Part shown: positions 1 to 7,457 of the stretch, piece by piece
Position numbering within the stretch: position 1 is the first letter of the stretch
How the letters are laid out: each line of letters starts with the position of its first letter
Assembly (NCBI GenBank): GCA_007125875.1
Contig: SLCI01000223.1
Span: 1 to 9,371, forward strand
Reading direction: 5' to 3'
DNA length: 9,371 nt
From: Kiritimatiellia bacterium
GTDB lineage: Bacteria; Verrucomicrobiota; Kiritimatiellia; SLAD01
Translations under genes and position numbers: made by a program
The notes under the pieces: generated by a model
The model's database searches: none
What the model saw: the letters and a program-made list of their open reading frames with translations, nothing else
Told to the model about the DNA's origin: nothing

Positions 1-3000
1 CCTTCGAGCCGATCATCCATGTCAGCTATAACGGCACCTACTTGGATCCTGTCAGTGGCACCAATGTGCTGAACATAATGGATAACTCGATTGCCTTGGC
101 CCCGCAGTTTCGCGGGTTTGCATTCGTTCCACATAGCTGGATTGATGTGGCCGGACCGTTTGCGGGTGTTGACCCAAGCCAAAGTTTAGCAGCGAACCCA
201 TCTTCGCCCGGCGCGGATGTGGCCGGAGCACCTTTCGGACAAGAAAATGCCGAACCCTTGGCCCTGCCTGATCTCTTCACGGTAGGTGAAGACGATTTAA
301 GTATGTTGGATGTTTTAGCCAATGACTTTGACAGTGATGGTAATGATCGCCTAGTGATCGTCGATATCAGTACGGCCTCGAATCCGGGTGCGGGCGACAA
401 TTCGACCGGTATCAGTGAGTTGGGTGCAGAGATACGTGTGGAGCCTGCTGGCTCGCCGCTCAGAGGTGAGTATATTGTGTACGATCCTCGCAATGCGCCT
501 CTGCTGCAACAGCTGCCCAGTGGCGTGGAAATTATCGATACCTTCTATTATGAAATCATCGATATTGGATCAGCGCCGGTTGAACAGTATGAGGATGCAG
601 GCGCAGACACGCTCATCACCTCTATCAATCATCGATTAACCAACAATGCGGTCGTCATCATTTCTGGCGCTGTGACGGCAGCGTATAATGGATCACACGC
701 TGTTACGGTGCTGGATGAGGATTCATTCACGATACCTGTTCCGTTTGCAGGAAATGCCGCCCCGCGTGGTATATGGGAAACCGCTGAGCCCCGCTCACCC
801 AGCGCGCGTAGTGAGGCGTCGGTTTCAGTTCGGGTGATTGGAGCCAATGATCCTCCTGTCGCCGTGCTAGACATCATTACAAATGTAACCGAGCGTACGA
901 CCATCCGCGTGATGGCCCGACCGGAGCGAGCCGGCGACCCCGCGCTGACATTTTCCGCAGATCCCATTCCGCCTCCTGAATTGTCGACGCAGGACTTGCT
1001 CAGTAACGATTTCGATATCGATACGGATGATAGCTGGGAAACCCTCCAAATCATCGGCGTGCTGGGCGCCCTCAACGAGATCGACGACTACGCGGGGGTA
1101 CCTGGCGATGTGCCGGTCACCGTTCATTCGCCAAATCATGGTCTGCAAACTGGGACGCAGATTTTGATCGCGAACTACGGCGGACACCCAAGCTACAACG
1201 GATATCATGTCATTTCTGTTATCGATGACGACTCATTCACGATCCCGGTGTTTTATGTCGATAACGATCCGAATAAAGGTGTTTGGGTGATTTTGAACGA
1301 GTCCAACCGTTATTCAGCGGTGACGGATGTGGGCGCAACCGTGGCGCTCACGCTGCGCGTCGATCCGACGCTTGATAATATTGTGTATGACGCCAATGCC
1401 TCGTCATTCCTGCGCGGATTAGCCGAGGACGAGTTGTATACCAATCGCTTCTGGTACGCGATTGAGGATAGTCATGGTGCGGTCGGGATCGGCCCAATTG
1501 ATGTGATTGTACGCGGGATCAATGATCCGCCCGTGCCCGCGCCGGATCCCGACTCTTTGGGACAATTGCTTCCGATTCTGGATGGCACAACCAACACGCT
1601 CGAGGCTGTTCTCGAGAATGGCTTGGACTTGATGTATACGTTGGCCCCGACTCTGGGCGGCGCTGGAACGGTAAATCTTCACGTGCTCGATGAGGCTCTG
1701 GTCATTCCGGGCACCATTGTCTTGAATGACTTCTTCTATACGGATGAGGATACCCCCCTCGACATCTCTGTGGCGGACCTACTCGCAAACGATATGGATA
1801 TTGATCGTATCGATGTGCTGGAGATCATTTCCGTCGATGCATTCAGCCGGGAACAGGCCGCGCTGACGCTATCGGGAGGAGTGATTACCTATGATCCCAC
1901 GGTGTCTTCAAACTTGCAGGCATTAGCCCGTGAAGAACTCATTATTGATACCTTTTATGTCGTCGTTTCGGATGGTGGGACCGATGGCCAAGTCTCGTCC
2001 TTGGTGGCCGTACTGGTCGAAGGGGTCAATGACACACCCATCGCCATGCCAATTGATTTCTCTATTCCTTTTGAGGATGAGTACACCACGAATGAAGATG
2101 AAATATGGACCGTTACGCTCGATGAGTTAGTGGCTCGCGAGCAGGCGATTGAAATCGATATTAATCAGGTTCAGCCTGACGACCGTTTGCGTTTTGTGCC
2201 GGACGTGTCTGTTACAAATCCCGGGTTGGCGCAGATCGATATTACCGCGACAAACATCTCTCATGATTCAACCGTGTCGGATTTGTTGGATCAGTTAGCC
2301 GACTGGCAATCCTTCACTAACATCTTTGAATACACCATCACAGACAATAGCTTCTTGTTTGCCACGGATGACAATTTCTATCTGCCTGCTGGCGCCACAA
2401 ATCGCATATTGCCTGTGCTCGCCAATGATCGAGATTTTACGGATGCCCACGGTGAATTGACGATTATTGATGCGGGACCGAGCTGGCAGGGTGGAAGTGT
2501 GGAGATCGCGCCTGACGGCCAGGCGCTGATTTATAGTGCGCCGCCGGGATTCATTGGAGATGATTTCTTCCGATACACGATCGAGAATGAGCGAGGAGAT
2601 CAGAACAGTGCGCGCGTTATGGTTCGCTCGGTCGTCGCTCCGGTCAACGGATTGTTGTGGGCCGCAGATAATGTGTTCACGGTGGCTGCGGGCGAGACGG
2701 TGCTGCTGGATGTGACGGCGAATGACAATCAGTTGCCAGCGACTGGTGCGGGTCTCACCATCACAGACGTGTTTTCTGTATCTTCCGGGCCGCAACCGAT
2801 TTTGACGAATAACATGATTCAGCTTACGGCCAATACGCCAACCACGGTCACCTTTGGATACGAGGTGAGTGCTGGAGGCACGGCCAGAGCTACAGCCCAA
2901 GTCACTGTCTTTGTGATTGAGCGTCGCGGTATATTGCGCGTTCAGGATGACTTCTTCAGTGTGTTGCCAGGGATGGTCGACCAAGAGCTGGACGTGCTCA

Positions 3001-6000
3001 GTAACGATGCCCTTATCACGGAGTCGACGGACAACCTCCGGATTCAAAGCGTCTTCGCTGGTGACGCTGTTGGCACGATCGAAGTGAGTGCCGATGCGCG
3101 CAGATTGGTGTATACCCCCGATCCTGAATATTTGGGTGTTGAGCAGATTCGTTACGTCGCGACGGATCAAATTGGTGGTACCGGCACTGCAACCGTTCAT
3201 ATCGCCGTAGGTGAGTTAAGTGCGGCGCCTAACTTCTATAAACTAGAGGCGGCCGGCACAGCGCCTGTACTGCTGGATGTGTTGGAGAATAATCGCACAT
3301 TCCCGGCGCCAGCCAGCACCAGTTTGACGATTGTCGCGGTCAGTCCAGCTTCGGCTGCGATCGGAGATCTTGAGATTAGTGGAGGCGGTGAGCGGCTCAG
3401 CTTTGAGGCCAGTGGAACATTGGGCCAACAGGAGTTTACTTACACGATGGAGGATGCCTCCACGCCGCCAAGATCCGTTCAGGGACGGGTAACAATTGAA
3501 ACCGTTGGGCCGGGGACGTACGCCAATCCGAATGTATTCCGTGTGCGCAGTGGGGGGGCAGGGTATGTCTTTGATGTGCTGACAAACGATTTTGGTTATC
3601 CCAATATTAACCGTGAGTATTCGATTATCGGTCTTGGGGCAGGTGCGGATGGTCCGAGTGCTGGTGGCTCGGTCAGTATTCAGAATGATCGACTGGTTTA
3701 CACTCCGGCACCGGGATTCGTCGGGGAGGAGCGATTCAAATACACCATGTCCGATGCGTTCGGCACCGACATCGCGGAAGTAACCGTGAATGTCCAGCGC
3801 GGCAATCTCGTCGCCAACGATGATGAGTATATTGTTTTCTACGAGGTTCCCGCTGGTACGAATGTTGCCCGCAGTTTTACTTTGCCAGTTACACTGAACG
3901 ATCGGATCCAGCCTGCACTCGGGCAGACTATTCAACTTTGGGCGCTCGGTGAGGGGACCAATGCGCCGGATCAAGGCGGCTCCGCCATAATCGGGCCCGA
4001 CAATTTGTCTATCATCTATCGCCCCGGCACCATTCCCGCGCCAGAATATGTTGAGCGCTTCACGTATGAGATTACGGATGGCCAAGGTCGCTTCAGTGAG
4101 GGCGTCGTCCAGGTCCGTGTAAGAAATCGTGCGGAAAACCTGATCGCCTTAACGCAAGACGATCACTTTTCGGTGGCGCGGAATTCAACGAATAATATCC
4201 TCCCGGTGCTCGCCAATGATTTCGTCCGACCCGGTTCGGCGATGGGATGGCAGATTACATCAGCCGATTCCAATACGTTCTTCGGAGGCACTGCCGCGGT
4301 TCAGGGCGGAGTCATTCACTACACGCCCCCGCTGGATTTTGTCGGTGTTGATGAATTCACGTATCGCGTAAACGATGGCCTTGGCGGCACAGGCGAGGCG
4401 ACGGTTTTTGTGCGTGTTGGTGGTTTGCCCACTTTGCCCAGCTATTTCACGGTCTTGTCGGACGCCGAAGACGAGAAACTGGATGTTTTGGCGAATGACG
4501 TGCTGGAAGAAGCCTACGACGGCGAATACACGCTGATTGATGTGGTCGATACATCCCTCGGTGGGTCCGTTTCATTAAGCGGCCAAAATACCGTCCTGTA
4601 TACCCCGGACCAAGCTCATGTGGGAACGTATCCCTATGTTGAGGACTTCACCTATCTGGTCGCGGATGATTCGGGTGCGTTATTTACGGGGACTGTGCAT
4701 GTTGTTGTGCACGAAGCGGGCAGTGACCGGGACACGTCCACCATCACGCTATTGGTCGAAGGGCGAAATGATCCGCCTGTGATCATCAATGACGCGCTTG
4801 CTTTAGCGATCACGGACAAGCAGGTGGCCTCTCCGTTCACCGAAGTCACCATCATCGAGATCGATGAGCAGATGAACGAGGTGGTCGATGTGCTGGTTTC
4901 GCTGGACGACGAAGCGAAGGGCATCTTACGCAATCTAGGGCCATTCGAAGATCTGGGCGGCGGGCAGTATGGCCTCACCAATGTCACGGGCGCGCAGGCG
5001 ACGGCGGCCATTCGCGAACTGGAATTCCGGCCGACGGAAAACCGGATCACGGTACCGACCACCGAGGACACGATCTTCACGATCTCGGTGACCGATAATA
5101 AGTCACCGGCCGTGCTCAACTCGAATTCCGTGGTCAGCGTCACGGCGGTTAATGATCCACCGGTGATCAGCGGCCCGGTGGCTGACCAGCCCTTCTATTA
5201 CGCGGCGGGTATTCGGCCGTTCTCGCTGGTGACGATTACGGAAGTGGATGATCTCGGGTTGCAACCCTTGGATGTCACCGTGATCATGTTGCAGACAAAT
5301 GGTGTGTTGTCTGCGTTGGGCGACTTCCAACATTTGGGCGGTGGCCTGTATCAGGCGGATGGCCTAACCGCCGAGCAGGCGACGCAGCAACTGCGGCAGA
5401 TGGTGTTTGACGTACATCCGCCCGTGCAGACGGGAATGCCGGTACGTACGGAGTTCACCTTGATTGTCGATGATCGTTTTGCGATTCCAGTGGAGGATAA
5501 CACTACCAGCGTGATCGCGTATAACGGTTTGGAGGCATCGCTGCAACCAGATGATCCAAATTTGAGAGGATCCTTCGGCATCGCCGTTGACACGATTCGT
5601 GACTATAGCGTTGTTGGAGCGCCTGGCGCTTTTGCGAGTGCACCATTTTCAGGCGCTGCGTTTATTTATCGCTATGAGTCGGGCAGCACAAACGAATGGA
5701 GTAAATGGCAAACGCTGCAGCCGGCGAGTCTCAGTACAAATGATCGCTTTGGCAGCGCGGTGGCGATGAGCGACGACTTAATTGCGGTGAGCGCCTATGG
5801 TGGCCGTGAAGACGGAGTATCGGTGGGAGCAGTGTATGTGTTTGAACGAAATCAGGGCGGCAGTAATGAGTGGGAGGAGATCGCTCGCATCACCCCAACG
5901 AATCTGCAGGCTAATAGCGAGTTCGGTTTTTCGTTAGCCCTCGATGGCGATCATCTCGCTGTCGGTGTGCCGTTTGCGCGGATCGATGGATCGTCCACCA

Positions 6001-7433
6001 CCAATGGCGCGGTATATGTTTTCAGTCGTCACGAGGGTGGCACAAATATGTGGGGCCAAGTTATGTACTGGTCGCCGCCTTTTTCGAGTAGTCAATTTGG
6101 GCGGGCTGTGTCGCTAAAGGGAGATCGGTTACTAGTAGGAGCGCCTCGCTATGCCGTTTCCGGAGAGGGGCAGGGTGCCGTTTGGCATTTCGATAGAAAT
6201 ACGGGTGGCTCAGGCAATTGGGGGGAACGCGAGCAGATTTCGGTTCCTGATGCGATATCGCCGTCAGGTTTCGGTTGGTCGATCTCGCAAAACGACGAAT
6301 ACATAGTGATAGGTGCCCCTGATACGGCCGTGACTGGAACGAATAACATGGGTAGTGTCTTTGTGTTTACGCCAGCATCTGGCACGAATGACGCGGTGAT
6401 GATTCTATCGTTGGACGAGCCTCAGCGGGGATCGCGCCGTTATGGTCGCAGTGTTTCCATCGACGGAGGCTATCTATTTATCGGGGCGCCATTGAGAGAG
6501 CCTGAGGCTCCCTTTTCAGATGCAGCCACCTATCTTTACCGGCAGAATGCCTTGGATCCGCTCGTCTGGGATCTGTTAGAGCAACTAGAACGGCCACAGA
6601 ATAGCTCGGCCAGTCTATTTGGCGCAGCTGTTGCCTTACGGGACGGCACAGGCATTGTAGGGGCACCTGCCACCCAGCCTGCAGACACTGCAGGACATGC
6701 GTTTATGTATCGCTTCCGATACGACTATGGCCCCGTGACAACACAGTCTTTGCCGGACCAGGTTGCCGCTGTCGGCGAGCCCTTCTCATATATTCTGCCC
6801 TCGGCACTGTTTGAACATCCGGATGAGGACGCCGTCCTGGAGATCACGGCGGACTTCGTGGATGGTGCGAATGGATTGATCTTTGATGCTGCGACAGAAA
6901 CGGTGGAGGGTACACCCTTGGCATCAGGCGCATACAACATCTTGTTTGCGGCCACGGATCAGTGGGGTGGGGTGGCCTATGCGACGCTGAGAATATGGGT
7001 CACCGATGATATCCCGATCGGCAGCACACCGCGTGAAATCTGGAATTATGAACAGTTCAGTTCTGCCGTAACAAATGCAGCCCTCGAAGCTACGCTATGG
7101 GGCGGATCGGCGGACCCGGACGGTGATGGTTTGTCGAACGACCAGGAATATGCGTTCGGTACAGATCCCAATGATTCCGATGCGGCGATATTGGAGATCA
7201 CGCAGTTGCGGGACGGTGTGGCCGAGATCGTGTACGTACGACGCAGCAACGACCCATCCCTGATCTTCTCATTGGAGAAAACCGATAATCTGATTGACTG
7301 GATTGGCTATGACGCGGCGATTATTGCAGCCACCTATCAAGCAATTGATGCGACTCGAGAGTATGTCATCCTCAATGTGACAGCTGATCTGCAAGAGCGC
7401 GCGCTGCATTTCCGCATTCGCGTGCACTTTTGA
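1..7433 (+). CDS. Giant cadherin-like / FG-GAP repeat surface protein (5'-truncated)
   Basis: The reading frame is open from base 3, with no stop before the left edge, so the start codon and any signal peptide lie outside the window. The TTG at 42 and ATG at 78 are internal codons. At least 2476 residues are visible. Domain order by position: cadherin-like/Big_9-type repeats (264-4781), a pair of a second cadherin-like type (4782-5523), a seven-bladed FG-GAP propeller (5562-6725), a dystroglycan-type Ig domain (6726-7001), an Asp-rich calcium-type loop (7113-7184) and a C-terminal beta module (7185-7430). Such mosaics are known from large secreted adhesins, so a role in attachment or cell-surface matrix is likely but not proven. 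No cysteine and only about ten lysines are seen, with many Asp/Glu, which suits a calcium-rigidified extracellular fibre. No LPXTG, PEP-CTERM or type A/B sorting tail is visible; the protein ends in RIRVHF. Tandem in-frame stops (TGA TAA) close it. The barrel gene follows after 24 nt, suggesting a shared operon. The CDS is certain, the adhesin role moderate. Confidence 0.93.
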   Translation, partial: FEPIIHVSYNGTYLDPVSGTNVLNIMDNSIALAPQFRGFAFVPHSWIDVAGPFAGVDPSQSLAANPSSPGADVAGAPFGQENAEPLALPDLFTVGEDDLSMLDVLANDFDSDGNDRLVIVDISTASNPGAGDNSTGISELGAEIRVEPAGSPLRGEYIVYDPRNAPLLQQLPSGVEIIDTFYYEIIDIGSAPVEQYEDAGADTLITSINHRLTNNAVVIISGAVTAAYNGSHAVTVLDEDSFTIPVPFAGNAAPRGIWETAEPRSPSARSEASVSVRVIGANDPPVAVLDIITNVTERTTIRVMARPERAGDPALTFSADPIPPPELSTQDLLSNDFDIDTDDSWETLQIIGVLGALNEIDDYAGVPGDVPVTVHSPNHGLQTGTQILIANYGGHPSYNGYHVISVIDDDSFTIPVFYVDNDPNKGVWVILNESNRYSAVTDVGATVALTLRVDPTLDNIVYDANASSFLRGLAEDELYTNRFWYAIEDSHGAVGIGPIDVIVRGINDPPVPAPDPDSLGQLLPILDGTTNTLEAVLENGLDLMYTLAPTLGGAGTVNLHVLDEALVIPGTIVLNDFFYTDEDTPLDISVADLLANDMDIDRIDVLEIISVDAFSREQAALTLSGGVITYDPTVSSNLQALAREELIIDTFYVVVSDGGTDGQVSSLVAVLVEGVNDTPIAMPIDFSIPFEDEYTTNEDEIWTVTLDELVAREQAIEIDINQVQPDDRLRFVPDVSVTNPGLAQIDITATNISHDSTVSDLLDQLADWQSFTNIFEYTITDNSFLFATDDNFYLPAGATNRILPVLANDRDFTDAHGELTIIDAGPSWQGGSVEIAPDGQALIYSAPPGFIGDDFFRYTIENERGDQNSARVMVRSVVAPVNGLLWAADNVFTVAAGETVLLDVTANDNQLPATGAGLTITDVFSVSSGPQPILTNNMIQLTANTPTTVTFGYEVSAGGTARATAQVTVFVIERRGILRVQDDFFSVLPGMVDQELDVLSNDALITESTDNLRIQSVFAGDAVGTIEVSADARRLVYTPDPEYLGVEQIRYVATDQIGGTGTATVHIAVGELSAAPNFYKLEAAGTAPVLLDVLENNRTFPAPASTSLTIVAVSPASAAIGDLEISGGGERLSFEASGTLGQQEFTYTMEDASTPPRSVQGRVTIETVGPGTYANPNVFRVRSGGAGYVFDVLTNDFGYPNINREYSIIGLGAGADGPSAGGSVSIQNDRLVYTPAPGFVGEERFKYTMSDAFGTDIAEVTVNVQRGNLVANDDEYIVFYEVPAGTNVARSFTLPVTLNDRIQPALGQTIQLWALGEGTNAPDQGGSAIIGPDNLSIIYRPGTIPAPEYVERFTYEITDGQGRFSEGVVQVRVRNRAENLIALTQDDHFSVARNSTNNILPVLANDFVRPGSAMGWQITSADSNTFFGGTAAVQGGVIHYTPPLDFVGVDEFTYRVNDGLGGTGEATVFVRVGGLPTLPSYFTVLSDAEDEKLDVLANDVLEEAYDGEYTLIDVVDTSLGGSVSLSGQNTVLYTPDQAHVGTYPYVEDFTYLVADDSGALFTGTVHVVVHEAGSDRDTSTITLLVEGRNDPPVIINDALALAITDKQVASPFTEVTIIEIDEQMNEVVDVLVSLDDEAKGILRNLGPFEDLGGGQYGLTNVTGAQATAAIRELEFRPTENRITVPTTEDTIFTISVTDNKSPAVLNSNSVVSVTAVNDPPVISGPVADQPFYYAAGIRPFSLVTITEVDDLGLQPLDVTVIMLQTNGVLSALGDFQHLGGGLYQADGLTAEQATQQLRQMVFDVHPPVQTGMPVRTEFTLIVDDRFAIPVEDNTTSVIAYNGLEASLQPDDPNLRGSFGIAVDTIRDYSVVGAPGAFASAPFSGAAFIYRYESGSTNEWSKWQTLQPASLSTNDRFGSAVAMSDDLIAVSAYGGREDGVSVGAVYVFERNQGGSNEWEEIARITPTNLQANSEFGFSLALDGDHLAVGVPFARIDGSSTTNGAVYVFSRHEGGTNMWGQVMYWSPPFSSSQFGRAVSLKGDRLLVGAPRYAVSGEGQGAVWHFDRNTGGSGNWGEREQISVPDAISPSGFGWSISQNDEYIVIGAPDTAVTGTNNMGSVFVFTPASGTNDAVMILSLDEPQRGSRRYGRSVSIDGGYLFIGAPLREPEAPFSDAATYLYRQNALDPLVWDLLEQLERPQNSSASLFGAAVALRDGTGIVGAPATQPADTAGHAFMYRFRYDYGPVTTQSLPDQVAAVGEPFSYILPSALFEHPDEDAVLEITADFVDGANGLIFDAATETVEGTPLASGAYNILFAATDQWGGVAYATLRIWVTDDIPIGSTPREIWNYEQFSSAVTNAALEATLWGGSADPDGDGLSNDQEYAFGTDPNDSDAAILEITQLRDGVAEIVYVRRSNDPSLIFSLEKTDNLIDWIGYDAAIIAATYQAIDATREYVILNVTADLQERALHFRIRVHF
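609..776 (+). repeat. Inserted mini-module, copy 1 (FCCH-like)
   Basis: About 56 residues inside the first cadherin-like unit, between its 'DTFYYEIIDIG' strand and its closing 'SVSVRVIGANDPPV' strand. Pattern: N-H-x-L, a V-I-I-S-G strand, YNG, H-x-V-T-V, D-x-DSFTIPV, and a final G-I-W. This resembles the small 'HGL-tG-d-V-x-I ... NG-x-y-x-V ... D-x-dtFtl' beta modules found in phage tail and bacterial surface proteins and in the FCCH domain of ubiquitin-activating enzyme. The similarity is by eye and the family assignment tentative. It pairs with the copy at 1116-1286. Confidence 0.65.
1116..1286 (+). repeat. Inserted mini-module, copy 2 (FCCH-like)
   Basis: About 57 residues inside the second cadherin-like unit, here after the early 'LQIIGVLG' strand and before 'VALTLRVDPTLDNIVYD', so in a different loop of the host fold than copy 1. 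It shares S-x-NH-x-L, YNG, the DSFTIPV block and a final G-x-W with copy 1. The best-conserved DNA lies around the DSFTIPV codons (TCATTCACGAT in both), while the rest has drifted. It is clearly homologous to copy 1; the function is unknown. Confidence 0.65.
4782..5523 (+). repeat. Two cadherin-like repeats of a second type
   Basis: Two ~120-residue units inside the giant gene, each preceded by NDPPV. Shared features in order: a PF-x-x-VTI strand, an acidic 'EID/EVDD' turn, a V-x-V-x-L strand, N/K-G-x-L-x-x-L-G-x-F, a LGGG-x-Y motif, T-x-x-QAT-x-x-[IL]-R-x-[LM]-x-F, and a T-x-F-T-[IL]-x-V-x-D closing strand. Unit boundaries are about 4782-5165 and 5166-5523. This unit type is familiar from large bacterial cadherin-like surface proteins, where it often sits next to other beta-sandwich repeats. 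It forms the junction between the repeat stalk and the propeller. Confidence 0.75.
5562..6725 (+). other. Seven-bladed FG-GAP beta-propeller domain
   Basis: Seven FG-GAP units can be counted, with FG or YG cores starting near 5574, 5748, 5922, 6096, 6270, 6441 and 6618. Each has the form F/Y-G-x-[AS]-[VIL], a short strand, [VI]-G-[AV]-P or a variant (VSAYG in blade 2), and then G-A-[VA]-[YF]-[VI]-[FY]. Four blades are joined by related connectors with the pattern G-[GS]-[ST]-x-x-W. Seven blades is the number that closes a propeller in integrin alpha chains, so this is likely a complete, self-closing domain. I do not see the Asp-rich calcium loops of the integrin blades. Probable role: ligand or matrix binding at the distal part of the fibre (inference). 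Confidence 0.85.
6726..7001 (+). other. Dystroglycan-type cadherin-like (CADG / He_PIG) domain
   Basis: About 92 residues in the pattern 'LPDQVAAVGEPFSY', an acidic middle with ITADF, then 'GLIFDAATETVEGTP', 'GAYNILFAATDQWGG' and an alternating ATLRIWV strand. This is the classic putative-Ig/dystroglycan-type order: P-x-Q-x-[AV]-x-x-G-x-x-F-x-Y, then L-x-F-[DN]-x-x-T-x-x-x-x-G-T-P, then G-x-Y-x-[IL]-x-[FV]-x-A-x-D-x-x-G. It links the propeller to the C-terminal segment. Calcium binding is common in this family but cannot be read here. Confidence 0.75.
7113..7184 (+). other. Asp-rich calcium-type loop (thrombospondin-3-like)
   Basis: The residues DPDGDGLSNDQE, then FGTDPNDSDA, match the bacterial thrombospondin-type-3/EF-hand-like motif D-x-D-x-D-G-x-x-[ND]-x-x-E followed by GTDP-x-[DN]-x-D. 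In this family the aspartates at positions 1, 3 and 5 and the final glutamate bind calcium. In Verrucomicrobiota and Bacteroidota secreted proteins the motif usually precedes the C-terminal module, as it does here. The remaining residues (7185-7430) form a beta-rich module with SLEKTDNLIDW and end in F. Confidence 0.8.
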
Positions 7434-7443
7434 TAACTATGAC

Positions 7444-7448
7444 AAGGA
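7444..7448 (+). promoter_or_regulatory. Ribosome binding site of the barrel gene
   Basis: AAGGA ends 9 nt before the ATG at 7458, within the 24-nt gap after the giant gene. It supports this ATG as the start and shows that the barrel gene is translated from its own site. No room exists for a separate standard promoter in the gap. Confidence 0.75.
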
Positions 7449-7457
7449 TACCGTGCA

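Larger units (their letters stand above)
264..4781 (+). repeat. Array of ~12 cadherin-like (Big_9-type) domain repeats
   Basis: Protein-level repeat inside the giant gene. Each unit follows the pattern aromatic-rich opening (DDxFxV), LDVLANDF or a variant, a 'L-I' strand, a G-S-V strand, Y-T-P, F-x-G-x-E/D-x-F-x-Y, D-x-x-G and an alternating V-x-V closing strand, as in the Big_9/cadherin-like families. Approximate units: 264-860, 861-1535, 1722-2042, 2070-2355 (divergent), 2361-2643, 2661-2925, 2943-3213, 3228-3510, 3525-3807, 3813-4130, 4155-4425 and 4437-4781. Units 1, 2 and 12 end in NDPPV and unit 3 in NDTPI. The central units (2361-4425) are compact, about 90 residues each, and lack that linker. 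The DNA of the units is well diverged, so this is an old array and not a recent expansion. The stretch 1536-1721 is a linker in which I recognise no domain. Confidence 0.85.

Noticed and set aside
42..78. TTG at 42 or ATG at 78 as the start of the giant gene
   Set aside because: The same frame is open to the left edge with similar composition, no ribosome site precedes either codon, and no signal peptide follows.
2295..4085. Long open frames on the minus strand (2295-3200 and 3243-4085)
   Set aside because: They lie wholly inside the giant gene, are Arg/Ile/His-rich with no domain pattern, and the + frame shows clear protein repeats. They are shadows of its codon use.
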